DNA of 64,000 bases. It comes from Candidatus Kapaibacterium sp. (GTDB lineage Bacteria > Bacteroidota > Ignavibacteria > Kapaibacteriales > UBA2268). The stretch covers positions 124,001 through 188,000 of the forward strand of contig CALHGZ010000009.1 of assembly GCA_938031175.1 (NCBI GenBank). The letters run 5' to 3'. The notes under the pieces were generated by a model, which saw nothing but the letters and a program-made list of their open reading frames with translations, ran no database searches and was not told the origin of the DNA. The translations under genes were made by a program, and so were the position numbers. Below, one piece after another: positions 53,788-63,500 of the stretch (positions are counted from its first letter, which is position 1; the number at the start of each line of letters is the position of its first letter).

Positions 53788-54813
53788 ATGAGCTTTATAA
53801 ACTTATTTTCAAATGATGTAGCAATTGATTTGGGTACAGCCAATACATTAATCTGGATGAAAGGCAAAAATATAGTATTGAATGAACCATCAATAGTAGC
53901 TTTTGACAGTACGACAAAACACATAATTGCCATAGGCAAAGATGCTTTGGCAATGCTTGGCAGAACACATAAAGATATTAAAATAATTCGTCCCTTGCGA
54001 GATGGAGTCATTGCTGATTATGAAATAACCGAAGGAATGCTTCGTGCATTTATTAGAAAAGTATCTATGAGTTGGCAACCGGCTCGTAGGGTAGTAGTAG
54101 CCGTGCCTTCTGGCATAACTGAAGTCGAAAAACGCGCTGTAAGAGATAGTTGTGAACATGCTGGAGCAAAAGAAGTTCATTTAATAGCCGAACCAATGGC
54201 AGGAGCAATCGGCATTGGATTAAATGTTCATGAACCTGTAGGAAATATGATTGTTGACATTGGTGGAGGTACAACTGAAATCGCTGTTATTGCACTTTCT
54301 GGAATTGTTAGCGATGAATCAATAAGAATTGCAGGTGATGAGATGACATCAGCCATAGTACAATATTTCAGGCGTACACATAATATTTTAATTGGTGACC
54401 GGACAGCAGAAGTTTTAAAATGTCAAGTAGGTTCAGCATATCCACTGGAAGAAGAGCTTGAAATAGAGGTCAAAGGGCGGGATTTAGTATCAGGTATCCC
54501 TAAAATGATTACTGTAAGTTCCGTTGATATACGTGAAGCACTATCCGAGTCAGTTTCCATTATTGTCGAAGCAGTACTTAAATTGTTGGAACGCACACCA
54601 CCCGAACTAGCCTCTGATATATTGGATAGGGGAATTATGCTAACAGGTGGAGGTGCTTTGTTAAAAGGTCTTGATGAAAGATTGAGAAGGGAAACAAGCC
54701 TCCCAGTTCACGTAGCTGAAGAACCCCTCACTGCAGTTGTACGAGGAACGGGCAAAGTTCTGGAAAATTTATCTGAATATTCATCAGTGCTAATTAAAAG
54801 CACAAGATATTAA
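53788..54813 (+). CDS. mreB: Rod shape-determining protein MreB
   Basis: Actin-like ATPase that forms membrane-associated filaments and directs lateral wall synthesis with MreC, MreD, RodA and PBP2. The 341 residues match the family. Actin-fold motifs are visible: phosphate 1 IDLGTANTLIW at the N-terminus, the IVAFDSTTKHIIAIG stretch, phosphate 2 VDIGGGTTEIAVIAL, and the adenosine motif LTGGGALLKG. The ATG at 53788 places the first motif at residue 13. It is the first gene of mreB-mreC-mreD, with smc close behind. About 140 bases of AT-rich spacer in front should hold its promoter. Confidence 0.98.
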   Translation: MSFINLFSNDVAIDLGTANTLIWMKGKNIVLNEPSIVAFDSTTKHIIAIGKDALAMLGRTHKDIKIIRPLRDGVIADYEITEGMLRAFIRKVSMSWQPARRVVVAVPSGITEVEKRAVRDSCEHAGAKEVHLIAEPMAGAIGIGLNVHEPVGNMIVDIGGGTTEIAVIALSGIVSDESIRIAGDEMTSAIVQYFRRTHNILIGDRTAEVLKCQVGSAYPLEEELEIEVKGRDLVSGIPKMITVSSVDIREALSESVSIIVEAVLKLLERTPPELASDILDRGIMLTGGGALLKGLDERLRRETSLPVHVAEEPLTAVVRGTGKVLENLSEYSSVLIKSTRY

Positions 54814-54851
54814 TATCTTTATTTTCTTATACAGCATTTGGGGGCAAAACT

Positions 54852-55712
54852 TTGGAGAAATTCCTCAATTTTGTAAGCCAGTTTAAAGAATTAATAGTTT
54901 TCTTAGCATTAGTCATAATAAGTCTTTCATTGATATCACTTGATGATGTATCAAAAATTGGTGGTTTTAGAACGGTTGTAATCGGTACGGTCGGCTGGTT
55001 TCAAAGGTTATTTGCCTGGATACCTAACCCGGGCGCACTTGAATCAGAGAATCGGGCGATCAGAGAACTGAATATTCAGCTTTCCGAGGAAGTGATGAGA
55101 ATGCGAGAAGCATTACATGAAAATCAGAGATTAAGAAAGATGTTAGAATTAAAAGAGAAAACAACAGAGGATTTAGTTATTGCTGAAGTTGTTGGGAAAT
55201 CTACAGTACAATTAAGAAATTATATAACAATTGATAAAGGTAGAAATTCAGGAATAGATTATGGAATGTCGGTTAGAACAGATGCTGGTTTGGTAGGAAT
55301 TGTTATTGGCTTGACAGATAATTTTTCTCTTGTAGAACTTATCCTTAATCGTAATGTCAGAATTGCTTGTAGATTCCAGAGGACAGGTATTAATGGAATA
55401 ATTACTTGGGAAGGGGGAGAGCATTTACTTGTAAAAAATATACCTCAATCCTTCGATGTAGCTGTTGGAGATGTTATTGAAACTTCAAATTACAGCAATA
55501 GATACCCAAATTATATACCAATAGGTAAAGTTATAAATGTAGAAGCAGATAAAGGTTCTCTATTTAAAAAAATATTAGTTGAACCATATGCCAATTTTAA
55601 CTCATTAGACCAAGTTTTTGTAGTAAGATATATCCCAGACAGAGAGAGAATCGAACTGTTAAAGGAGATGGAGGAAAGTTTAAGAATTAAATTAGGACAA
55701 GCAGGTAGATAA
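54852..55712 (+). CDS. mreC: Rod shape-determining protein MreC
   Basis: Bitopic membrane protein that links MreB filaments to the wall enzymes from the periplasmic side. It has 286 residues: a short cytoplasmic N-terminus, one transmembrane helix (about 13-30), a coiled coil (about 65-110, ELNIQLSEEVMRMREALHENQRLRKMLELKEK), and the twin beta-barrel core with the conserved TIDKGRNSGIDYGMSV, followed by GLVGIVIGL. The start is TTG at 54852; a G run (GGGG) about 8 bases before may serve as binding site. Its stop directly abuts the mreD ATG. Confidence 0.95.
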   Translation: MEKFLNFVSQFKELIVFLALVIISLSLISLDDVSKIGGFRTVVIGTVGWFQRLFAWIPNPGALESENRAIRELNIQLSEEVMRMREALHENQRLRKMLELKEKTTEDLVIAEVVGKSTVQLRNYITIDKGRNSGIDYGMSVRTDAGLVGIVIGLTDNFSLVELILNRNVRIACRFQRTGINGIITWEGGEHLLVKNIPQSFDVAVGDVIETSNYSNRYPNYIPIGKVINVEADKGSLFKKILVEPYANFNSLDQVFVVRYIPDRERIELLKEMEESLRIKLGQAGR

Positions 55713-56237
55713 ATGAAGGTTATTTACAGTAATGAACATAAAAAGCAAAAGAGAACAATTCGATTTATTTATTACACAATAATAGCCTTACTTATATCCA
55801 TATTACAAGTAAGTATACTCGAGTTTATTTCTGTTAGTTCAATTACACCTGATTTTCTTATAATTTTAATTGTCTGGATAGCACTTGTAGAAGGTAGATT
55901 ATGGATATTGTTTGCTGCATTTATTTATGGGATCATTTTTGATTTTTTGTCCAATGATTTAATGGGCATGAATGCTTTGACAAAGACCATAGTAGCATTT
56001 GTTGCTGGTTTGTTTTATAAAGAGGCTAAATCTGATATTCAATTGTCATCTTTACGCTTTCCTCTAATTGTACTTATTTGTTCTATCGTTCATAATCTGG
56101 TTTATTTTCTATTTTACTTTAATCCAAGCGGAGCTTCATATATTAATATGATATTAATTAATGGCTTAGCTAGTTCTTTATACACAACGGTTTTTTCAAT
56201 TTTCCCAATGTTTATGTCAGTGTTTCGTAATAGATAA
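55713..56237 (+). CDS. mreD: Rod shape-determining protein MreD
   Basis: A polytopic membrane protein of the MreD family, 174 residues, with about five transmembrane helices (for example FIYYTIIALLISILQVSILE and LRFPLIVLICSIVHNLVYFL). A conserved-looking TPDFLIILIVWIAL lies near residue 45, with GIIFDFLSNDLMGMNALTK after it. It works with MreC in the elongasome. The ATG immediately follows the mreC stop. MreD is poorly conserved in sequence, so the call rests on topology plus position after mreBC. Confidence 0.93.
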   Translation: MKVIYSNEHKKQKRTIRFIYYTIIALLISILQVSILEFISVSSITPDFLIILIVWIALVEGRLWILFAAFIYGIIFDFLSNDLMGMNALTKTIVAFVAGLFYKEAKSDIQLSSLRFPLIVLICSIVHNLVYFLFYFNPSGASYINMILINGLASSLYTTVFSIFPMFMSVFRNR

Positions 56238-56255
56238 CAAATTATTTAATGTGCT

Positions 56256-59200
56256 ATGTATCTATCAAAATTAGAAATATATGGATTTAAATCCTTTACG
56301 GATAAAATCATTTTTAAATTTAATGGTGGAATAACTGCAATTGTCGGTCCCAATGGGTGTGGCAAATCAAATGTTGTGGACGCCATACGTTGGGTTCTTG
56401 GTGAGCAAAGAACCTCTGTACTTAGATTAGAGCAAATGGAAAATATAATTTTTAATGGTTCGGCAAAACGAAAACCGCTGTCAATGGCTGAAGTAAGCAT
56501 TACAATAGAAAACACAAAAAATATATTACCGAGTGAATATAGCGAAGTACAAATAAGCAGACGATTATTTAGGAATGGAGAAAGTCAGTACTATATTAAT
56601 AAAGTCAGGTGCCGCCGTCGTGATATAATCGAATTGTTTATGGATACTGGTATGGGACCGGATTCTTATTCAGTAATTGAACTTAAAATGGTAGAATCTA
56701 TTTTAAACGGCAAAGTTGAGGATAGAAGGAGTTTATTCGAAGAAGCTGCTGGAATAAATAAGTATAAATCCAGATTGAAAGAAGCTATTACTAAGCTTGA
56801 TTTGGTTCAGCAAGATATTACCAGATTAATGGATATTAAGATTGAGCTTGAGAAAAATGTCGCTTCTCTTGCTAGGCAAGCTGCAAAAACTAAAAGATAC
56901 AATAAATTAATCGAAGAATTAAAAATTCTTGAAACGAAAAGTTTATTACATAATTATAATAAATATTTAAATAAAGCTGGAGAAATTGAAAAAATAATCA
57001 ATATTCATAATGAAGAGCTGATAGAAATAAAAAAGCAGTATGAAAAATTGAATCAGGAACATAAGCAATTACATTTACAAAAAAATCTTAAAGAGGAAGA
57101 GTTACAAAAAGCTAAAGAAATTGAAACAAATTTACTTGAAAAGTATCATAACCTGGTACGAGAGAATGCGGTTCTGGCTGAAAAACAAGAAAATCTAAAA
57201 AATTTAGATCTAAAATCCAAAATTGAAATAAAAGAAAATGAAGAAAAAGTAATTATCTATTCAAAGAATTTAGAGCAACTTGAAAAAGAACTTGAATTAC
57301 TAAACAATACACTATACCGAGAATTTAAAATAAATCTGGAAGGACAAAAAGAAGAATTAAAAGCACTAGATAACGAATGGAAGCAATTAAAAGATAGAGT
57401 CTCTGATTATTCTAATGAGTTGGCATTAGCAAAAAATCAGTTAAAACATCTTGAAGATGAAATCATCAAGTTAAAACAAAGAAGAGAATCCCTCTTTAAA
57501 AGTAAAGAAGATGAAAATAAAAATTTAAGTCAACTGGAAAATGAAACAGAAAATTTAAAATCAGTATTGAAAGATGAAATTGATATAAAAAAGATTTTTG
57601 AAGCAGATATAAAGACAAAAAGGCATGAGATAGATAATAGAATTGCAAAAAGAGAGAATATAAAAAATGAAATAGATAAACTGAAAGACACACTATCGAA
57701 ATTAAATATAGATATAGGAAATTTACAAACCCAGTTTGAACTCCTAACCAGTTTAGAAATATTTACGGGAAGTGTAAGATTTCTTAAAAATAACAGCGAT
57801 TGGGATCAAAATAGCGAAAAAGTTACTTTAGGCGAGTTGATTGGTATTGATGAAGTGTATCGAACAGCTTATAGCGCTGCATTAGGTGAATACACTGATT
57901 ATTTTTTGATTAATGATGAAGAATCGGCAATAAAAGCAATCGATATTTTACAAAAATTGAATAAAGGACGGGCAGGTTTTATTTATGCGAAGAGTATTGA
58001 AACTGTTTTTGAAAATATTAAAGAATTGCCATTTAATGACAATATCATAGGATGGGCAAGTGAAATACCTCGGGTTGATGAGGAACTACGTAAAATTTTA
58101 AGGATAATATTACGGAATGCTCTCATCACCAAGAAAATTGAATTTAGCGAGGCATTTGAGCTAATTAATACTGAAGGCATTGATGCAATTATAATGCTTG
58201 ACGGTACTATTTTAAAGAAAAATGGAATTTTTGCTGGGGGAAAATCACAAAGCAGTACTTCTTCTTCAATCGCACTTAAAGAAAGGGTGGCAAGAATAGG
58301 TCAAGAAATTGAAAATTTACTTGCCGAAAAGCTCATTATTGAGACTGAAATTGTTAATCATAAAACTGAGTATGAAAGTATTACCATTGAACCAGTTCAA
58401 AATGAGTTAATCATTGCTGAAAAGTCTTTTTCCCAATGCAATCAGAAAATTTCGGATTTGAATTTCAAAATTCAGTCTAATATTGAGAAAATCAATTTTA
58501 AGAAGTTAAATATCAAAAGATTGGATGATGAGATAAATGAAATTGAATTGAAAATAAGTGAAATCGATGAAAACATTTTAAAAATCAGGAATAATATTGC
58601 AGATGAGCAGATGAATTATGATTTAGCCAACTCTGAACTGCAAGAACTGGAGTGTCAAATTGCCAGTAAACAAGAAATAATCGATGATTATGAACATAAA
58701 TTTCTCGAAATACAAATTGAAATATCCTCAAAAAATAATGAAATCAATTCAATAAAAAGAAATCTTAATCAGATTCGGGAACAAAATAATTCTCAAGTAA
58801 ATCAATTGGAACAGATAAGAAAAACTTTGAACGAAACAGAAATCAAGCAAAAAGAATTGGCAAATAGAATAGTTTTAATAAATGAAGAAATAGATAAATC
58901 CAAGTTGAAAATTGATCTTATCATAAATGAATTGAACAATATTAATAGTCAACTCGAGATCCTTGTAAATGAAATTAAACTTGCAATGGATAAAATGGAA
59001 AGTTCAAAACATAGAATACATCAAGCGGAAATATCTTTAACGGAATATCGAAGTTATATAAATAATTTAAAACAAAAAGCAAAAGAGCTTTATGGATTCG
59101 ATCCCGAAGTCAATCAAATAGAAATTGAACCGAATTTTTCAATCGAAGATGCAGAACAAACAATGAATATGTTGAAAGATAAACTATCAAGTCTTGGAAA

Positions 59201-59807
59201 TGTTAATTTTCTTGCACTTGAAGAATTCGAAAAGGAGAATGAAAGATTAAGATTTCTTGCAGAACAAATTGACGATTTAACAAGTTCGGAAAAAAACCTA
59301 AATGAGACTATCAATGAAATCAATATAAGTGCAACAGAGCGATTTTTAGAGACATTCAAAAAGGTACGTCTCAACTTTTCAAAACTTTATAAGATTCTAT
59401 TCGGTGAAAACGGAACTGCCGACTTAAAATTAGTTGGTGATAACATACTTGAGTCAACAATTGAGATAATATCAATTCCGCCAGGTAAAAAACCACATTC
59501 AATTGAGCAGATTTCTACAGGTGAAAAGACTTTAACTGCTATAGCTTTACTTTTTGCGATTTACTTAGTAAAACCGTCACCTTTTTGTATATTAGATGAG
59601 GTGGATGCACCACTTGATGATGCTAACATTGACAAATTTTTAAATTTAATCAGGGAATTTAGCAAAGAAACACAATTCATTATTGTAACACATAACAAAA
59701 GGACAATGGAATCAGCTGATACTCTATATGGTATAACAATGGCTGAGGAAGGTGTATCAAGCGTTGTGTCAGTCAAATTCCATAACGAAGGAATTATCAA
59801 GAATTAA
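56256..59807 (+). CDS. smc: Chromosome segregation protein SMC
   Basis: Structural maintenance of chromosomes ATPase, 1183 residues, which with ScpA and ScpB organises and segregates the chromosome. Walker A is GPNGCGKSN (residues 31-39) after the LEIYGFKSF start; QISRRLFRNGESQYYIN follows. Two long coiled coils (about 165-490 and 660-990) flank the hinge (about 505-665), with GELIGIDEVYRTAYSAALGE and VFAGGKSQSS-like elements. The C-terminal ABC signature reads STGEKTLTA, with a Thr where most SMCs have Gly, and Walker B is FCILDEVDAPLDDANID. The ATG at 56256 places the Walker A at its normal distance. It follows mreD by 18 bases. Confidence 0.97.
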   Translation: MYLSKLEIYGFKSFTDKIIFKFNGGITAIVGPNGCGKSNVVDAIRWVLGEQRTSVLRLEQMENIIFNGSAKRKPLSMAEVSITIENTKNILPSEYSEVQISRRLFRNGESQYYINKVRCRRRDIIELFMDTGMGPDSYSVIELKMVESILNGKVEDRRSLFEEAAGINKYKSRLKEAITKLDLVQQDITRLMDIKIELEKNVASLARQAAKTKRYNKLIEELKILETKSLLHNYNKYLNKAGEIEKIINIHNEELIEIKKQYEKLNQEHKQLHLQKNLKEEELQKAKEIETNLLEKYHNLVRENAVLAEKQENLKNLDLKSKIEIKENEEKVIIYSKNLEQLEKELELLNNTLYREFKINLEGQKEELKALDNEWKQLKDRVSDYSNELALAKNQLKHLEDEIIKLKQRRESLFKSKEDENKNLSQLENETENLKSVLKDEIDIKKIFEADIKTKRHEIDNRIAKRENIKNEIDKLKDTLSKLNIDIGNLQTQFELLTSLEIFTGSVRFLKNNSDWDQNSEKVTLGELIGIDEVYRTAYSAALGEYTDYFLINDEESAIKAIDILQKLNKGRAGFIYAKSIETVFENIKELPFNDNIIGWASEIPRVDEELRKILRIILRNALITKKIEFSEAFELINTEGIDAIIMLDGTILKKNGIFAGGKSQSSTSSSIALKERVARIGQEIENLLAEKLIIETEIVNHKTEYESITIEPVQNELIIAEKSFSQCNQKISDLNFKIQSNIEKINFKKLNIKRLDDEINEIELKISEIDENILKIRNNIADEQMNYDLANSELQELECQIASKQEIIDDYEHKFLEIQIEISSKNNEINSIKRNLNQIREQNNSQVNQLEQIRKTLNETEIKQKELANRIVLINEEIDKSKLKIDLIINELNNINSQLEILVNEIKLAMDKMESSKHRIHQAEISLTEYRSYINNLKQKAKELYGFDPEVNQIEIEPNFSIEDAEQTMNMLKDKLSSLGNVNFLALEEFEKENERLRFLAEQIDDLTSSEKNLNETINEINISATERFLETFKKVRLNFSKLYKILFGENGTADLKLVGDNILESTIEIISIPPGKKPHSIEQISTGEKTLTAIALLFAIYLVKPSPFCILDEVDAPLDDANIDKFLNLIREFSKETQFIIVTHNKRTMESADTLYGITMAEEGVSSVVSVKFHNEGIIKN

Positions 59808-59831
59808 TTTTATAATTGATAAATCTCAAAA

Positions 59832-60242
59832 ATGCAAATTATGGTCAAAAGAATGATTTTATTTAGTTTTATATTTATTTTATCCTGCAATCAAAATAGA
59901 TCTCCGGAATATTACAATGACATTCAATCGACTATTTATGAAATGATTACAGCCCGCTGGGACTTAACAGGAATAAACGAATATGGATACACAAGAAAAC
60001 CAGTAAGTGAATCCTTTATAATTTTCGAGCGAAATTTGAATTATTCTTTTCTGTTCGAAGATATTAAAAGAGTCGGCAAATGGACTGTTTCTGATGATGG
60101 CAGGCGATTATATCTTGATTCAGGTACTCAAAATGTTTCTATTTTGGAACTGCTGGAAATAAATGAGGAAAATTTGAGATTTAGTACTAATTTCAGAACT
60201 AAAAAAGTAGATTTGCGTTTCGAAATGAAACAAAAAAAATAA
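59832..60242 (+). CDS. Small lipoprotein, hypothetical
   Basis: A 136-residue predicted lipoprotein. The N-terminal hydrophobic segment ends in a lipobox, FILSC, with Cys19, so it should be anchored in a membrane after signal peptidase II cleavage. The remainder has short beta strands (KWTVSDDGRRLYLDSG, RFSTNFRTKKVDLRFEM), resembling a lipocalin-like fold of the type that starts with KPVSESFIIFERNLNY. No family is assigned. Either ATG at 59832 or 59841 could start it. It lies 24 bases after smc. Confidence 0.7.
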   Translation: MQIMVKRMILFSFIFILSCNQNRSPEYYNDIQSTIYEMITARWDLTGINEYGYTRKPVSESFIIFERNLNYSFLFEDIKRVGKWTVSDDGRRLYLDSGTQNVSILELLEINEENLRFSTNFRTKKVDLRFEMKQKK

Positions 60243-60412
60243 TCTTAGTTGACTATTTCATTGAAATATACTTTAGTTTCAGATATTAATTAAAACTAGG
60301 TTGTAACAGAAATCGAGTTTATTTGTTAATCTATTAAAAAATTGATTTTAAATAATTTTTTTTTAATTTTGTTAAAATATTGCTGTCTTTAAAATTTTAG
60401 AGAAATGATTGC

Positions 60413-60541
60413 ATGGAGAAAGATATCGAAAATGAAGTAAATAATAAAATTCTTAAAGTTCAGAAAATATTTATTAATAGAGAATTACGCCCACACAAGA
60501 AGAGCACAAATTACATTGATAAATCAATAAACTTTTCATAG
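60413..60541 (+). CDS. Possible 42-residue upstream ORF
   Basis: An open frame from the ATG at 60413 to a TAG at 60539-60541, in the leader of the large secreted gene. Its peptide is charged (MEKDIENEVNNKILKVQK, and so on) with no recognised family. The stop overlaps the strong AGGAGG (60540-60545) of the next gene, which would allow coupling. Without comparison it may be chance. Confidence 0.25.
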   Translation: MEKDIENEVNNKILKVQKIFINRELRPHKKSTNYIDKSINFS

Positions 60542-60549
60542 GAGGCTAT

Positions 60550-63500
60550 ATGACTTTTCTTCATATCAAATTATCAAATATCAAAATTTTTTATTTTCTA
60601 ATTGCATTAGGTTTCTTATTATTTAGCCGACATGCAAATTGCCAGGTTCAAACGCTGTATTACACAGGTTTTGAAAGTGGTGGCAGTTGGCCTACTGGTT
60701 GGACACAGGAGTATGTAGAACCTGATTGGGATGGTTATTATATCAGTTGGTATATCACTTCAGGTGGTTCCAATCCATCTGGTGCTTATAGCGGGACTTA
60801 TTATGCAAAAATGCAAAATTATTGGTATGGCGGTAAAACCCGTTTGGTAATGCCTGTTATAAATTTTGGTATTTATAAGAAAAATCCAAAATTGAAATTT
60901 TATCATTTTATGAGAAATTGGGCTGGAGATCAAGATAGACTCAGAATATTTTACAAAACGTCAGCTACAGGTACTTGGACACAAATTGTAGCCTATACAA
61001 GTGACGTAAGTAGCTGGACATTACGCGAAATTGACCTGCCAAATGTTGGTAATACTTATTACATTGCATTTGAAGGCGAAACAATGTATGGTTATGGTGT
61101 TTGTATAGATGAAGTTAGAGTTGAAGCTTCACCTTTATTACCCGATGCTGGTATTACGGCAATAGTCAGTCCGCAAAGTCCATTCAGCGTAGGAATCCAA
61201 AATGTGACTGTAACTTTAAAGAGTTTCGAAGAAATAAATTTGACCAGTTGTCGAATCAATTGGTCTGTCAATGGTGTAACACAGCCGTCTTACTATTGGA
61301 CAGGGAATTTAGCAAAGGATGAGACTCAAAATGTAACATTAGGAACTTATAATTTTAATTATCCACCACAGGGTCCATTTAATCCATTTACAATAGCTGT
61401 ATGGACATCAAATCCGAATGGTGGTCAGGATGCAAATCCTGACAATGACTTATTCACGAAAAGTGTGTCGCCAATTCTAAACGATGCTGGTGTCGTGGGT
61501 ATCTTTGGTCCTCCTGAAGGATTTGCACCAGGATTGGCTGATGTAAGAGTAAGAGTCTATAATTATGCACCTAAGCCACTAAGTAGTGTGACGATTGAAT
61601 GGTCAGTTGAAGGTACACCACAAGTTCCAAGGACTTTTACCGGTCTTAATGTTCAAAATGGGCAGACTATTGATCTCACTATAGGGCAATACAATTTTAG
61701 TCAACCTAGGATTTATAGTATAAGAGCCAAAACAGTCAATCCAAATGGAGTAGCTGATGAAGTCCAATCAAATGATGAATATATAGGTGGTTTTGGACCT
61801 TCATTGGGATCAGGAACTTACACAATTGGTGGTGTTGGTTCTAACTTTAGCACATTATGTGATTTCATTAATTATCTTAAAGGGAGTGGTATCTTTGGTA
61901 CAGGTACTGTCGTAGCAGAAATCAGAAATGGTACTTATGATTGCCAAAATGAATTGTTTGATTATGCTGGCAATAATAATTTAGTTATTATTCAATCAGC
62001 CTCAGGCAATCCGAATGATGTAACTATACAATACACTCCAACAATAGCAAAGAACTATGTATTAAAGCTGGATGGAGCAAAGAATATAAAATTTATGAAT
62101 GTTACGATTCGAAATAATGCATCAAGCACTTCTAATGCAGGCCGTATATTCGATATTACAAACTCCAGAAATATCTCCTTTGAAAATGTTGTTTTCATTG
62201 GCGTTCAAAATCCAACTAATCTAAATTACAATCAACTACTTTATATCAATAATAGTAATAACTATGTATTAAAGAACTGCAAATTGAACTTTGGTTCTTA
62301 TGCTATTTTCGATGCAACAACAAATGATTGCAATAAAAACGTATTAATCCAGGGTAATTTGTTTAATGGTCAGAATTATGCTGGAATTTACAGTTTCAAT
62401 ACAAGCAATTGTTCAACTAAAGCAAACAATTTTATAGTTAAGGAAAATTCGTTTGGTGCTAGTGTGAATATGATTCCACACTATGGAATATATTCAATTG
62501 ATGCAATAAATCATATTACAGAAAATTCCTTCTCGAGCATAAGAAATGGCGCTGGAATTTTTGTTAGCAATACATCTAGCAATTTAGATAAAATAATCGT
62601 AAATTCAAATAGAATGCTTGGATTTACTTCTGCTGATGGAATCCATCTTGAAAGTGTCTATGATGCAGAGGTAATGAATAATGATATAACTATCAACGGT
62701 TATTATAATGCGGGTATAAAATTATTCAATGCGGGTATAAAATTATTCAATGTAGGATGGGGAGGTTACTTTGTTTTCGATAATGGTAATTTACCCAATA
62801 TGCCATTAATCAGAGGCAATAAGGTTAATGCAACAGATGCTTATGGTATTTATGCAGAATACGGGAGTGCTATTATAACTCATAATTATTTAAATTCAAT
62901 AACAGCATATTCAGGCTCTGGTTTTTCAGCCCTTTATTCTAATGGAATGGCAGGACTAACTGCAATGAACCAGTGCATCGGGCAAAAAGCCAGTGGTATC
63001 CAAATTTATTCACCAATGGGATTGGAGTTATATTACAATTCAGTTCATAGCACGGGTCAATACGATGCTGCACTTACTATTTATCCTGATTATTATTATG
63101 AACCTGCATTAATTAATACTTATGAGAATAAAAAGAAAAATGCGAACGATGAAATAAGTACATATAGTTATGGCATTAAATTAATGCGAAATCTATTTAT
63201 AAATACTGGTGGTGGTTATGTATTCAGTGGTGATCCATCAGATGTCACATCCGATGAAAATAACTGGTACACAAGCGGTCAATATTTCAGCGATTCTTAT
63301 CCAACATTTAATAATTGGAAAACAAATACAGGCCAGGATCATAATTCATCGAATGTACCGGTTAATTTCAAAAATCCCGATGATTTGCACATAACTCAAT
63401 ACAATCCAGACATTTATAAAGAATATCCATTATTTGATCCTGAAAGTCCATTATTTGAAGAAATAGAAAGATATGACTGGGATAATGAAGAGCGAGATGA

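Noticed and set aside
63209-63394. Short plus-strand frame in the final gene region
   Set aside because: It is in another frame inside the continuous beta-helix gene and has no coding features of its own.
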